A stretch of DNA of 64,000 nt, from positions 1 to 64,000 of the forward strand of contig CAMKPE010000002.1 in NCBI GenBank assembly GCA_946414595.1. Direction: 5' to 3'. This document shows, piece after piece, positions 16,971 through 26,682 of this stretch. The stretch is from an uncultured Clostridium sp. Its GTDB lineage: Bacteria > Bacillota_I > Bacilli_A > RF39 > UBA660. A program made the position numbers and the translations under genes. How positions within the stretch are numbered: position 1 is the first letter of the stretch; each line of letters begins with the position of its first letter. The notes beneath the pieces are model-generated. The model did not search any database and was not told where the DNA came from. It worked only from the letters and a program-made list of their open reading frames with translations.

Positions 16971-17665
16971 ATTTTAAAACTCTTTATTAATTCTTTATCT
17001 TCTTTACTTACTTTATAAGAATCTCTTATTTTAGATATAGTCTTATTCTGCACAAAAGGGCTCAATACGTTCGATTTAAGTAAATCTAGGACAAAATCCT
17101 TATACTCGATAAAACAGCAAGATAAAAGCCATGCAATAGCCATATTAACGTAATAATATTCACTAGGTATCATAGATAAATGAATAATATCATTTATATG
17201 GTCATCATCTAAGTAATGATCAAGAAACATTACATACCCTACTCTTGCTAAGAATTCATTATTTGAATAAATCAATGAACTAGCTTTATTAGATAAATCA
17301 TTCTTCTTCATTATCTTATAACTATTAATACAGGTATCACATAATGCCCAGTTATCTATTAATATAATAAACTTATTAAAATAATCTAAAAAGACATCAC
17401 AATCTTTAATATAAGAAAGAATAAGTCCATGAACTAATACTTCTTCATAATATGTACATCCTACACATTCTAAAAAGCTATAAATATCACTCTTAGCAAT
17501 TTCTTTTACTAAAGATTTAATAACCGGAGTCTTAATACCAATCATTTCATATTTAGTATCAATAATTCTAGAATTAAATGCTTTAGTCTTTTCTTCTCCA
17601 ATACTTTTTAAATATTCAAGAAAACTATTGTAAGATACTTTATCCCATGTTTTCTTAATCTTCAT
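16967..17665 (-). CDS. DNA alkylation repair protein (AlkD-like HEAT repeat glycosylase)
   Basis: AlkD-type proteins remove bulky or cationic alkylated bases from DNA. The 232-residue protein is built of helical HEAT-like repeats. Typical pieces are MIGIKTPVIKSLVKEI, IDNWALCDTC (the Trp-Asp region of the family), VNMAIAWLLS and a terminal QNKTISKIRDSYKVS. It overlaps the end of mtaB by 11 bases and is probably translated from the same message. Substrate is not deducible from sequence alone. Confidence 0.85.
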   Translation of the reverse strand: MKIKKTWDKVSYNSFLEYLKSIGEEKTKAFNSRIIDTKYEMIGIKTPVIKSLVKEIAKSDIYSFLECVGCTYYEEVLVHGLILSYIKDCDVFLDYFNKFIILIDNWALCDTCINSYKIMKKNDLSNKASSLIYSNNEFLARVGYVMFLDHYLDDDHINDIIHLSMIPSEYYYVNMAIAWLLSCCFIEYKDFVLDLLKSNVLSPFVQNKTISKIRDSYKVSKEDKELIKSFKI

Positions 17666-18944
17666 CTTCTATTTCACCGAAACAATATGGATATTCTACA
17701 TTAATAAGTTTAACTGTCTTAAATGTAGAACTCTTAACCATACCTAATGCTTTAACATGTAAATAATTAGTTGTATGCCCATATGAATATCCATCTTTTG
17801 CAGTTTCAAATAATACTTCAAATTTCTTACCTAAGAACTTCTTCATATATTTTACTTCTAACTCTAAAGATAAATTTAAAAGCGCATCAGTATGATTTTT
17901 CTTTAAATATTCTGGCACTTGAGCAAGATTTGCAGATACAGTATCCTTTCTTACTGAATAAGGAAATACATGTAACTTAGCAAATTCTATTTTCTTAATA
18001 TTTTCTACTATTATTTTAAACTCTTCATCATTTTCACCAGGATGTCCTGTAATAATATCAGTTGTTATTGCTGCATCAGGTGATGCTTTTCTTAACTTAT
18101 CAATAATAGTCATATACTCTTCAATGGTATACTTTCTATTCATAAGCTTTAAAACAGCATTACTACAAGATTGTACAGGTACATGGAAATGATTTACTAT
18201 TACTTTATTTTTCTTAATAATATCTAATACTTCATCAGTTAATTCAGTAGCCTCAATAGAAGATATTCTAAGTCTTTGTAATCCTTCTATCTTAACTATT
18301 TCTTTAAGAAGAGTTGCAAAATTAATACCTAAATCTACTCCATAATTTCCTGTATGAATTCCAGTTAAAATTATTTCTTTATAGCCATTCTTCACTAGAG
18401 TTTCAATTTCTTTAATTGCAACATCCAATTTCTTAGATCTACATTTACCTCTAACTTTTGGAATTATACAATAACTACAATAATTCTCACATCCATCTTG
18501 AATCTTTACAAATGCTCTTGTTCTTGTATTATAGTTATCTATAAACATATCTTCAAATTCTGAATCAAAATCATCATGTAAATCAATAATTCTTTTCCTA
18601 TTTTCAATAAAGTCTTTAATTAAATCTACAATGATAGATTTATCTTTATTTCCTACAATAATATCAGCTTCAGGCATAACTTCATCAAAGTTCTTCTTAT
18701 TGTATTCAACAAAGCACCCTAAAACAACAATGATAGCATTTTCATTAAGCTTTTTAGCATGTCTAATCATCTTTCTACTTTTAGCATCAGAATTATTAGT
18801 TACAGTACAAGTATTAATAACATAAATATCATTTACATCATCAAACTCATTTATTGTAAATCCTGCTTTCTTTAATTCATTAATAACATATTCACTTTCG
18901 TATGTATTAACCTTACATCCTAAAGTATATATTCCTACTTTCAT
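17655..18944 (-). CDS. mtaB: tRNA (N6-threonylcarbamoyladenosine-C2)-methylthiotransferase MtaB
   Basis: MtaB adds a methylthio group to t6A37 in tRNAs that read ANN codons. The 429-residue radical-SAM enzyme has the N-terminal UPF0004 domain with three cysteines (LGCKVNTYES, NTCTVTN, LGCFVE), the radical SAM triad CENYCSYCIIP, and a C-terminal TRAM-like domain. RGKCRS after the SAM motif is typical of this clade. GAGGTGAA precedes the ATG. In Bacillus mtaB follows rsmE; here a membrane protein gene with its own terminator lies between them. Confidence 0.95.
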   Translation of the reverse strand: MKVGIYTLGCKVNTYESEYVINELKKAGFTINEFDDVNDIYVINTCTVTNNSDAKSRKMIRHAKKLNENAIIVVLGCFVEYNKKNFDEVMPEADIIVGNKDKSIIVDLIKDFIENRKRIIDLHDDFDSEFEDMFIDNYNTRTRAFVKIQDGCENYCSYCIIPKVRGKCRSKKLDVAIKEIETLVKNGYKEIILTGIHTGNYGVDLGINFATLLKEIVKIEGLQRLRISSIEATELTDEVLDIIKKNKVIVNHFHVPVQSCSNAVLKLMNRKYTIEEYMTIIDKLRKASPDAAITTDIITGHPGENDEEFKIIVENIKKIEFAKLHVFPYSVRKDTVSANLAQVPEYLKKNHTDALLNLSLELEVKYMKKFLGKKFEVLFETAKDGYSYGHTTNYLHVKALGMVKSSTFKTVKLINVEYPYCFGEIEDED

Positions 18945-18952
18945 ACTTCACC

Positions 18953-18985
18953 TCTAAAAAAAGAAAAGAACTATTCTAAGTTCTT
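18953..18985 (-). terminator. Terminator with the stop codon in its loop
   Basis: On the - strand AAGAACT pairs with AGTTCTT (18985-18979 with 18972-18966) around TAGAAT, which contains the TAG stop of the upstream gene, and is followed by TTCTTTTTTT. Confidence 0.75.
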
Positions 18986-19903
18986 CTTTAAATCTTTCAA
19001 AGTTTTTAAAAATTCATTTGTCTTTTTAATTTCTTCATTTAACTTTTCTAAGTTAGCTGTTTGTTCTAAAACTAAATCAGTTTCATTTTGAGTTGTTCCA
19101 TACACTGGTGATATAAATGGAGTACTATGAAATATCTTTTCATCAGATATCTTAGGTAAGTCCTCAACTCTTTTCATTTCAAACTCTATCTTAGGTTCTT
19201 CTGTAACTTCGATATTTAAAGATTCATTATATAATTTTTCTAATTCTTCTATACTTATAATTGCATCTTTTTCATCTACATATAAATCCATTTCTTCATC
19301 AGTATATGTATTGTTAGCTGCTTCTTTTAATTCATCGTAGCTAATAATTGCATCATCTTCATCAAGCATCTCAACTTCTTGTACATTTCTATGTGCTTCA
19401 TAATTTGTTGTTTCGTTATTTTTTTCTTCTTTAACTACTCTTAATTTCTTTAATGTTTCATCAAGCTTATCCTCTTTTTTAACTACTTGAACTGTTTCTT
19501 CTTTAACTGGTTCAACAATTGGTTCAGTTTGAACCTTTTCTTCTCTAACAGGTTCTTCTTTCTTTTTAGAAAGTGCTAAGTTCATTTCAATAAGCTTGTT
19601 TTTTTCTTCTTCTTCCTTTTTAAGTCTTTCTCTTAATGCTGCTAACTCAAGTTTAGCTTTCGTTTTCTCTAATTCACTATCTTCAGTAACATACTTTATA
19701 TTTTCATCTTTTTTAATATTTAAATTTATTTCTTCTTCAATATTATCTTCATCTTCTTCTTTTTCTATTGAAGCTTTATATTTTTTGTTATTATTAAATA
19801 TTTCTATCGAGATAGCAATTGCTAAGATAAGTGCTATCACACCCATAATGACACATAACAAAACTAAATTATCTGATGTTAAACTATTTAAAAGTTCTGA
19901 CAT
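18971..19903 (-). CDS. Membrane-anchored coiled-coil protein with repeated short motifs
   Basis: Not a family I can name. The 310-residue protein has one membrane helix at residues 12-36, then a charged cytosolic region with a coiled coil at about 75-115 and another at 280-308. Two near-identical motifs, DAIISYDELKE (184-194) and DAIISIEELEK (213-223), look like docking repeats. A further short motif TPFISPVYG (261-269) stands in a low-complexity linker. This is the layout of a membrane-tethered scaffold, for example in division or wall synthesis, but that is inference. The ribosome site GAGGTGA contains the TGA stop of rsmE, so it is coupled to rsmE. Confidence 0.8.
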   Translation of the reverse strand: MSELLNSLTSDNLVLLCVIMGVIALILAIAISIEIFNNNKKYKASIEKEEDEDNIEEEINLNIKKDENIKYVTEDSELEKTKAKLELAALRERLKKEEEEKNKLIEMNLALSKKKEEPVREEKVQTEPIVEPVKEETVQVVKKEDKLDETLKKLRVVKEEKNNETTNYEAHRNVQEVEMLDEDDAIISYDELKEAANNTYTDEEMDLYVDEKDAIISIEELEKLYNESLNIEVTEEPKIEFEMKRVEDLPKISDEKIFHSTPFISPVYGTTQNETDLVLEQTANLEKLNEEIKKTNEFLKTLKDLKKNLE

Positions 19904-19907
19904 AGTA

Positions 19908-20621
19908 TCACCTCATAAATTCATAGTTAATAGCACTTAATATAAATGAAGAAGCAGTCTCAGTTCTTAATACATTTTTACCAAAAGTAATAGATATAAA
20001 TCCATTATCAATTAGATAATCTTCTTCACTTTTATCAAATCCGCCCTCCGGACCTATTACAAATAATATTGTATCACTAATATCTACATTTGATAAGACA
20101 CTTTTAATAGATTTTGAATTTTCTTTTACACTACATAAAAATTTATATTTAATATCTAAATTTACTAGGTCTTTTAAACTAGAAATATTGGCTACTTTTG
20201 GTATATTAATACGTTTAGATTGTTCACTAGCTTCCTTCATAATTTTATTCCACCTAACGACCTTTTTATCATCATTTTTATCTACTTTAATAATAGATCT
20301 AGATGTAATTGTAGGAATAACTTCAAATACTCCTAATTCGCATGATTTTTGTAAGATATAATCCATCTTTTGTTCTTTTACTAAAGCTTGCGCAATTATA
20401 ACATTTGGAATAGTTGAAACATCTTCATTAACTTCTTCTATAATCTTACATTTAACAGGTACATCTAAAGATATTATTGTTGCAATAAAAAGACTAGAAT
20501 CAAAAACAACTTCAATTCTATTATTTAATTTCATTCTCATAACATTTATCACATGATGAGAATCATCATTATTTAAAGTAAAAATATCTTCATTTTTATT
20601 ACTAACAAAATATCTTTGCAT
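19908..20621 (-). CDS. rsmE: 16S rRNA (uracil-1498-N3)-methyltransferase
   Basis: RsmE methylates U1498 of 16S rRNA. The 237-residue protein has the N-terminal PUA-like part (FVSNKNEDIF, HHVINVMRMK) and the SPOUT knot with VIGPEGGFDKSEEDYL and LRTETASSFILSAINYE, the SAM-binding hallmark. It starts three bases after the miaA stop and ends at a TGA inside the ribosome site of the next gene. miaA, rsmE and the coiled-coil gene form one operon. Confidence 0.95.
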   Translation of the reverse strand: MQRYFVSNKNEDIFTLNNDDSHHVINVMRMKLNNRIEVVFDSSLFIATIISLDVPVKCKIIEEVNEDVSTIPNVIIAQALVKEQKMDYILQKSCELGVFEVIPTITSRSIIKVDKNDDKKVVRWNKIMKEASEQSKRINIPKVANISSLKDLVNLDIKYKFLCSVKENSKSIKSVLSNVDISDTILFVIGPEGGFDKSEEDYLIDNGFISITFGKNVLRTETASSFILSAINYEFMR

Positions 20622-20623
20622 AA

Positions 20624-21492
20624 TTACTCCTTAATATAGTTATATACTTCATCAATAGTAGAATTAAAATCACTATAATTGGTATTAAACCATGTCATAT
20701 CAAATTGATTATTGAAAAAAGTATATTGTCTTTTAGCTAAATGTCTAGAATTCTTTTTAATTAATTCAATTGCTTCTTCTAAACTAATTTCTTTATCAAA
20801 ATAAGAATATAATTCTTTATAACCTATACCAGTCATAATAGCTTTAGATCTAATACCTTTATCATAGAAAGATTTTACTTCATCAATTAATCCTTCTTCA
20901 ATCATTAAATCTACTCTTTTATTTATTATGTTATATAAGTTATCTCTATCTGTAGTAAGTCCAATAATAGTAAAGTCATATATTGGTTTAGAATCTTTTT
21001 TAATACTATTATTATTTTTACTCATATTAAGAAATCTTTCTAATCTTTTTCTATTATTTACATGAATATCGCAATTAGGATCATACTTTAAACATTCTTC
21101 TAATAATTCTTCATTAGATAAATCATCGTAGTTATATGAGATTTCTTCATCATTTAAATCATAATCATAAAGTGCTGCTCTTATATAAAGACCACTACCA
21201 CCTACTAAGATAGGTGTTTTATCACTTGATATAATCTCATCAATAACTCTTCTACAATCCTTTTGATAATCATATATTGTATACATATCACTTACGTTAA
21301 CTATATCAAATAAGTGATGTGGAATACCTTCCTTTTCTTCTTCTTTTATCTTTGCTGTTCCAATATTTAAATCTTTATAAAATTGCATAGAATCAGCATT
21401 AATTATTTCACCATTTATCTTCTTTGCTAAGGATACACTTAACTTTGTTTTACCAACACCAGTTGGCCCAGCAATTACAATAATAGAAGCCA
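20624..21492 (-). CDS. miaA: tRNA dimethylallyltransferase
   Basis: MiaA adds a dimethylallyl group to A37 of tRNAs reading UNN codons. The 289-residue protein has the P-loop IAGPTGVGKTKLS near the N-terminus, DSMQFYKDLNIGTAK, HHLFDI, PILVGGSGLYIRA and RRQYTFF-type KRQYTFFNNQ near the end, all typical. The start at 21492 (MASIIVIAGPTG) has GGTGAT upstream and a -10 box further up; the eight extra open codons upstream are rejected. Confidence 0.96.
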
Positions 21493-21507
21493 TAAAATCA
21501 CCAAAAT

Positions 21508-21513
21508 TATTAT
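21508..21513 (-). promoter_or_regulatory. -10 box of miaA
   Basis: TATAAT on the - strand lies 15 bases before the miaA ATG, immediately after the mutL terminator. It supports a separate transcript with a short leader. Confidence 0.55.
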
Positions 21514-21545
21514 ACAATAAAAAAAAGAGTTAATCCATAACTCTT
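21514..21545 (-). terminator. mutL terminator
   Basis: AAAGAGTTA pairs with TAACTCTTT (21545-21537 with 21531-21523 on the - strand) around a five-base loop, then a T tract. The mutL stop codon is in the hairpin. Confidence 0.75.
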
Positions 21546-23275
21546 TTAAACATCTTAGCAAGTTCATAATTAGAATAACTAATTATTGAAGGTCTTCCAT
21601 GAGCACAGTTGAAAGGGTTCTTAGCATATCTTAATTTCTCTAATAACTCTTCCATATCTGTTAATGAAATTACTTCATGTGCACGAACAGAAGCCTTACA
21701 TGCAACTCCTGCTGCTACTCTATCAATAAACTTTTCTTGTGAGAAGTCTTCAGTTGTAATAATAATATCAATAATCTTTCTAATACAATCATCCGCTTTG
21801 TTGGAAGGAATCCAATAAGGATGACTTCTAATAATTACTGTATTAATACCAAACTCTTCTACACCAATACCCATATCAGTTAATATATCAAAATGTTCTT
21901 TTAATATAATAAACTCTTTATTAGTAAGTTCTATTTTAATAGGTACTAATAAATCAATAGCATTATTATCATGACTAGATAGTTTTTCTAAATAATATTC
22001 ATAATTGATTCTTTCTGCTGCTGCATGTTGATCAATTAAGAACATTCCATCTTCATTTTGGGCGACTATATAAGTTGCATCAATTGCACCAATAGGATAC
22101 ATCTTCTTAAGTCTTGGAGCTTCAACTTCATTATAAGTTGTCTCTTCTTCACTTACTTTATCATCTAAATCAAGTGGAACTAAATCATAATCTTTTACTT
22201 TTTCTTCTACAATAGGTTCAACCTTACTATCTTTAATAAATGAATAATCATCACTTTCTTCATAATTATAAGTACTTATTGTAGGCATAAGATTAATTGA
22301 TTCAAGTTTTTCTTTTATAGAATTTATTAATAATTCTTTTAAAGTATCCATTTTAGAAAACTTGATATCCATCTTTGTTGGATGAACATTAACATCTATT
22401 AATATTGGATCTACGTTTATATTTAATACAACAACTGGATACTTTCCATCAGGAATATACATGTGATAAGCATCTAGTATTGTTCTATTAATTTCAGCAT
22501 TTTTAATAACTCTTCCATTAACTAATATATTTATATTAGTCTTAGCACTTTTAGCACATTCAGGATAAGAAATGTATCCGGTTAACTCATAATCGTCATT
22601 ACTTGAATTAACTTCAATCATTTTCTTAGCAACTTGCATTCCATAAACATTGCCAATTACTTTTAATAAACTTCCAGATCCATCAGTATTTAAAAGTACT
22701 TTATCATTATTTGTTAAAACAAATCTAACATTTGGAAAAGAAAGTGCCATTTTATTTACATACTCACAAATATTTGCAAGTTCTGTATATAAATTCTTTA
22801 AATATTTTAATCTTACAGGAGTATTATAAAATAAGTTTTTTACTGTTATTCTAGTACCCTTTTTTAAGTCACTAGATTTTACTTCTTTAGTCTCTCCCCC
22901 ATCAATAATAACGTTTGTTCCAACTTTACCATTACATGTTTTAAGATCAACTAAACTTACGGCTGCAATAGATGGAAGTGCTTCTCCACGGAAACCTAAA
23001 CTATCAACATAGAATAAATCTTCTAAGCTTTTAATCTTACTTGTAGCATGACGAGAAAAAGCAAGGACAGCATCATCTCTGTCCATACCTATTCCATCAT
23101 CTATTACAGTTATTTCTTTAACTCCACTATCAACCAAATTAATTTTTATTTCATGTGCTTTCGCATCAATTGAGTTCTCAACCAATTCTTTTACAACATT
23201 CATGCATCTTTCGACTACTTCTCCTGCTGCAATCTTATTGGCTAAGTTTTCACTCATTACTTCAATTTTCCCCAT
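21530..23275 (-). CDS. mutL: DNA mismatch repair protein MutL
   Basis: MutL couples mismatch recognition by MutS to strand incision. The 581-residue protein has the GHKL ATPase motifs (LVENSIDA, DDGIGM, RHATSKI, GFRGEAL) and the C-terminal endonuclease site DQHAAAERINYE, with ACKASVRAHE and CAHGRPS as further metal-site motifs. This is therefore the nicking type of MutL found in bacteria without MutH. mutS lies about 4 kb away on the same strand, with uvrC and cvpA between them. Confidence 0.97.
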   Translation of the reverse strand: MGKIEVMSENLANKIAAGEVVERCMNVVKELVENSIDAKAHEIKINLVDSGVKEITVIDDGIGMDRDDAVLAFSRHATSKIKSLEDLFYVDSLGFRGEALPSIAAVSLVDLKTCNGKVGTNVIIDGGETKEVKSSDLKKGTRITVKNLFYNTPVRLKYLKNLYTELANICEYVNKMALSFPNVRFVLTNNDKVLLNTDGSGSLLKVIGNVYGMQVAKKMIEVNSSNDDYELTGYISYPECAKSAKTNINILVNGRVIKNAEINRTILDAYHMYIPDGKYPVVVLNINVDPILIDVNVHPTKMDIKFSKMDTLKELLINSIKEKLESINLMPTISTYNYEESDDYSFIKDSKVEPIVEEKVKDYDLVPLDLDDKVSEEETTYNEVEAPRLKKMYPIGAIDATYIVAQNEDGMFLIDQHAAAERINYEYYLEKLSSHDNNAIDLLVPIKIELTNKEFIILKEHFDILTDMGIGVEEFGINTVIIRSHPYWIPSNKADDCIRKIIDIIITTEDFSQEKFIDRVAAGVACKASVRAHEVISLTDMEELLEKLRYAKNPFNCAHGRPSIISYSNYELAKMFKRVMD

Positions 23276-23286
23276 ATAATTAAATC

Positions 23287-23652
23287 CTAATTAATTGCAT
23301 AATATGATTTTGTAATTGGATCTACTTCAAACTTGAATTCAGTAGTATCTCCTTCAATTTTACTTTTAGCAGTAACAATATACTTAGATTCAGAACTTAT
23401 TTCATAACTAAATTCAAATGTGTCACTATTAAATGATTGTTTAACTAATTTAATAGCATCATCACCACTAAAACCATATGAATCATCAATATCTTTCTCA
23501 GTAATATTTGTTTCATTATTTACGCTTGAATTAGTGTTATTTTCATCACTCTTTTTACCATTAAATACAAAGCATACCAATAGAACAATGATTAATAAAA
23601 TAACAACAAATCCTGTAATTAATACTTTTTTATCTTTTAATAACTTATCCAT
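23287..23652 (-). CDS. Membrane-anchored extracytoplasmic protein, PepSY-like
   Basis: The 121-residue protein has one membrane helix (residues 11-31) after a Lys-rich start, an Asn/Ser linker and a small outer domain. That domain (DDAIKLVKQSF, then strands ending FKFEVDPITKSYYAI) has the helix-plus-strands layout of PepSY domains, which often bind or inhibit secreted peptidases. The match is by pattern only. GGTAGGAT precedes the ATG. It lies directly upstream of mutL and may be co-transcribed. Confidence 0.72.
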   Translation of the reverse strand: MDKLLKDKKVLITGFVVILLIIVLLVCFVFNGKKSDENNTNSSVNNETNITEKDIDDSYGFSGDDAIKLVKQSFNSDTFEFSYEISSESKYIVTAKSKIEGDTTEFKFEVDPITKSYYAIN

Positions 23653-23704
23653 AATATCCTACCTTTCTATTATGATTATACAATACTAATATTAAAAAGT
23701 AAAT

Positions 23705-25495
23705 TTATGAATCAATATTTTTTAAATATGAAAGTAAATTTTCTGCAATTGGTTTTGAAAGTATACTTTCAAGTTCTTCAACGCTTGCTTCTTTCATCTT
23801 TTTTAGTGATCCATATTTCTTTAATAATTCTTTTTTTCTAACGCTTCCTATACCTTCAACCATATCAAGTACACTAGATAACATTCCTTTAGATTTTATG
23901 TTTCTATGATAACTTATCGCATAGTTATGTACTTCATCTTGTATACGAGTTAAGAATAAGAATAAGTTGCTTCTTGAATCAACATCAATAACATTTAAAT
24001 TCTCATCAATTATTGAACTAGTTCTATGTTTATCATTCTTTTTAAGTCCAATAATATGAATATTTAATCCTAAAGAGCTAATTATCTCTTTAGCTACATT
24101 AACTTGTAGCTCTCCTCCATCGACAACAATTAAGTCTGGTTTATCTACTTCTTCCATTAATACTTTAAAGTATCTTCTATAAAGAACTTCTTTCATAGCA
24201 GCTAAATCATCTTTAACATCAGTACTTATCTTAAACTTACGATATAAGTTTTTATTAGGAAGAAAATCATCAAATACAACCATTCCTCCAACATAGAAAG
24301 TACCAAATAAATGAGAGTTATCAAATGCTTCGATTCTATGTACAGAGTATCCTAAAGCTTTCTCTAAATCATTAAGCGCTTCAACTCTTATATCATCATC
24401 ATGTTTAAGTCTAGTAATTTTATCATCAAGCGCAGTCTTTGCATTAGAATTAGCAAGATTAAGTAAATTCTTAATATCACCTTTCTTAGGTACAAATACA
24501 TGATTATTAAAGTAAGAAGTTAATATATTGAAATCTATTTCTTCATTAACAATTATTTCTTTTGGAATAATATTACCTTTTTCATAGTATTTAATAATAT
24601 ATTCTAAAACAGCATCTTCAACATCACCATAATAAGTAAATATTGAGTTATGATGTCCAAATAATATTCCATCTCTTATAAAGAATACCTCAATTGATAA
24701 ATAATTCTTATCATTATAGTAACCAAATAAATCAAAGTTATAATTATGATTTAAATCTATTCTTTGTTTAGTAAGAGTAATATTAATATCATCAAGCATG
24801 TTCTTTAATTCAAGTGCTTTTTCAAAGTTTAAATTCTCACTTGCTTTATTCATATCTTCTTTAATTCTATTAGCAATAATATCTTTATTACCATTTAAAA
24901 ATGATATAATCTCTTGTTTCATCGTATCTAGTTTTTCTTTATCTATATTATCTTTCTTGCAGTAACCTAAGCATTCTCCAATATGATAATAAAGACATAA
25001 CTCTTTACCCAAATGATTACATTTTCTTAACGGATATACACGGTTAATAATATCTACTGTTTTTCTTGCTGCTGTAACATTGGGATAAGGCCCAAAATAT
25101 TTATTCTTAGATTTATTCTTTTTTCTATTTAAGTTTCTTACTACTTTTAAAGTAGGATATATTTCATCAGTTAATTCAATATATGGATAACTTTTGTCAT
25201 CTTTTAATAAAATATTGTATTTAGGATCATATTTCTTTATAAGTGTAATTTCAAGTATTAAAGACTCTAACTCACTATTAGTAACAATATATTCAAAGTC
25301 AACAATATCATTTACAAGCATTAATGTCTTACCAGTTAATGTACGGCTAAAATAACTAGTTAATCTTCTTTTTAAGTTCTTAGCTTTCCCAACATATATA
25401 ATTATTCCATTTTTATCTTTCATTTGGTAACTTCCAGGTTTTTCTGGTACTAATGCAAGTTTTTCTTTAATATGTTTTTTAATATCATCACTCAT
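23705..25495 (-). CDS. uvrC: Excinuclease ABC subunit C
   Basis: UvrC makes both incisions in nucleotide excision repair. The 596-residue protein has the GIY-YIG nuclease domain (PGSYQMKDKNGIIIYVGKA), a Cys cluster (CNHLGKELCLYYHIGECLGYC), a UVR motif (NFEKALELKNMLDDI), the RNase H-like second nuclease (IEAFDNSHLFGTF, VVDGG) and C-terminal helix-hairpin-helix repeats (VEGIGSVRKKELLKKYGS). Length is normal. GGAGGTGA precedes the ATG. Confidence 0.97.
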   Translation of the reverse strand: MSDDIKKHIKEKLALVPEKPGSYQMKDKNGIIIYVGKAKNLKRRLTSYFSRTLTGKTLMLVNDIVDFEYIVTNSELESLILEITLIKKYDPKYNILLKDDKSYPYIELTDEIYPTLKVVRNLNRKKNKSKNKYFGPYPNVTAARKTVDIINRVYPLRKCNHLGKELCLYYHIGECLGYCKKDNIDKEKLDTMKQEIISFLNGNKDIIANRIKEDMNKASENLNFEKALELKNMLDDINITLTKQRIDLNHNYNFDLFGYYNDKNYLSIEVFFIRDGILFGHHNSIFTYYGDVEDAVLEYIIKYYEKGNIIPKEIIVNEEIDFNILTSYFNNHVFVPKKGDIKNLLNLANSNAKTALDDKITRLKHDDDIRVEALNDLEKALGYSVHRIEAFDNSHLFGTFYVGGMVVFDDFLPNKNLYRKFKISTDVKDDLAAMKEVLYRRYFKVLMEEVDKPDLIVVDGGELQVNVAKEIISSLGLNIHIIGLKKNDKHRTSSIIDENLNVIDVDSRSNLFLFLTRIQDEVHNYAISYHRNIKSKGMLSSVLDMVEGIGSVRKKELLKKYGSLKKMKEASVEELESILSKPIAENLLSYLKNIDS

Positions 25496-25530
25496 ATACT
25501 CACCTCCAATACAATGTTTAAAACGAGGAT

Positions 25531-25539
25531 ATTATAACA
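25531..25539 (-). promoter_or_regulatory. Extended -10 promoter of uvrC
   Basis: TGTTATAAT on the - strand, 35 bases before the uvrC start. It is identical to the extended -10 at 4189. Confidence 0.6.
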
Positions 25540-25565
25540 TACTTTAAAAAGTAAGTAAATTATAC

Positions 25566-25583
25566 TATAATTATGTTGGTGAT
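25566..25583 (+). promoter_or_regulatory. -10 box and ribosome site of the YigZ gene
   Basis: TATAAT (25566-25571) and GGTGAT (25578-25583) precede the ATG at 25587 by 15 and 3 bases. Confidence 0.6.
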
Positions 25584-25586
25584 TCG

Positions 25587-26156
25587 ATGAAATCTATAAC
25601 AGAAAATGTAACAAATAAAATAGAAATTAATAAATCCATCTTTATTACTGAACTAGTTAAAATAAAAGATGTATCTAAGATTCAAGATACATTAAATGAA
25701 ATAAAAAACAAGTATAAAGATGCTACTCATTATTGCTATGCTTATATAATTGATGATAAAAAGAAATCAAGCGATGATGGCGAACCTGGAGGCACTGCTG
25801 GAGTTCCTATTATGGAAGTACTAAACAAGCACGATTTAAATTACATTCTATGCGTAGTGATAAGATACTTTGGAGGTATAAAACTAGGTGCTGGTGGTCT
25901 TGTTAGAGCATACAGTAAAAGTGTTGCAGAAGCTCTAAATATATCTACATTTAACGAACTAATTAAAGGTTATATAATTGAACTAGAAACATCATATGAC
26001 AAACAAAAAGAATTAGATTATTATCTAAAAGATCATTATAAAAAAGAATACAAAGAAAGTATAATTTATACAATTGAATGTGATAAAAATACCAAAGAAT
26101 ATTTAGAAAAGAACTATAATATATTAAGTATTGAAGAAACTATTATAGAAAAATAA
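25587..26156 (+). CDS. yigZ: YigZ/IMPACT family protein
   Basis: This conserved family of unknown precise role is related to the translation regulator IMPACT. The 189-residue protein has the family signature DGEPGGTAGVPIM, followed by VVIRYFGGIKLGAGGLVRAYS, and a short C-terminal DUF1949-like domain. Length is near the usual 200. It is a single gene with its own promoter and a strong shared terminator. Confidence 0.92.
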   Translation: MKSITENVTNKIEINKSIFITELVKIKDVSKIQDTLNEIKNKYKDATHYCYAYIIDDKKKSSDDGEPGGTAGVPIMEVLNKHDLNYILCVVIRYFGGIKLGAGGLVRAYSKSVAEALNISTFNELIKGYIIELETSYDKQKELDYYLKDHYKKEYKESIIYTIECDKNTKEYLEKNYNILSIEETIIEK

Positions 26157-26185
26157 AAGTAAATAGATAATCTATTTACTTTTTT
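26155..26185 (+). terminator. Bidirectional terminator between yigZ and the 26184 gene
   Basis: Arms AAAAGTAAATAGAT and ATCTATTTACTTTT around a central A, with T tracts on both strands. It overlaps the yigZ stop and the stop of the convergent gene. Confidence 0.8.
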
Positions 26186-26621
26186 ATTTCATATATCTAA
26201 CAATAAAACCTAGAACTAATACTCCCATTCCAAGAGCAAATAATATTAACTTTTTTATTCCAGAATCTGTGTGTTTATAATGAAGATACATTACATCATT
26301 TATTGATCTAAAGAACCTAACAAACAAAAACGAATATACATTTATTATTATAATCGCAAATATTATAGCAAGTGTAAATTTATTGTTATCATTAGAAATC
26401 AAATCGAATATATAAAGAGAAACAGGCAAAAACAAAAGTATTGAAACAATATAAAATAATATGCTCCCACGATATCTACTTACTTCACCCTTATAATGTG
26501 CTTCATTTTCTTCCAGAACTTCATCAGCAATTTGATCTACAATTTTTGTATCTAAAGTATTACCACATCTTAAGCAAATTTTCTCATCAGTTATTTTAGC
26601 TCCACATTTAGGACATTCCAT
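26184..26621 (-). CDS. Zinc-ribbon membrane protein
   Basis: The 145-residue protein begins with a zinc ribbon (MECPKCG and CLRCG, four cysteines) and carries three hydrophobic segments (about residues 53-71, 80-103 and 122-141). Such zinc-ribbon plus membrane proteins are common in Firmicutes, but their role is not known. GGTGAT precedes the ATG. Confidence 0.8.
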   Translation of the reverse strand: MECPKCGAKITDEKICLRCGNTLDTKIVDQIADEVLEENEAHYKGEVSRYRGSILFYIVSILLFLPVSLYIFDLISNDNNKFTLAIIFAIIIINVYSFLFVRFFRSINDVMYLHYKHTDSGIKKLILFALGMGVLVLGFIVRYMK

Positions 26622-26654
26622 AATATCACCATATTAAATATAACATGTATAAAC

Positions 26655-26676
26655 AAAAAAAGCACAAACTGTGCTT
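26655..26676 (-). terminator. cvpA terminator
   Basis: AAGCACA pairs with TGTGCTT around three bases, followed by T on the - strand, seven bases beyond the cvpA stop. Confidence 0.7.
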
Positions 26677-26682
26677 ATTTTT

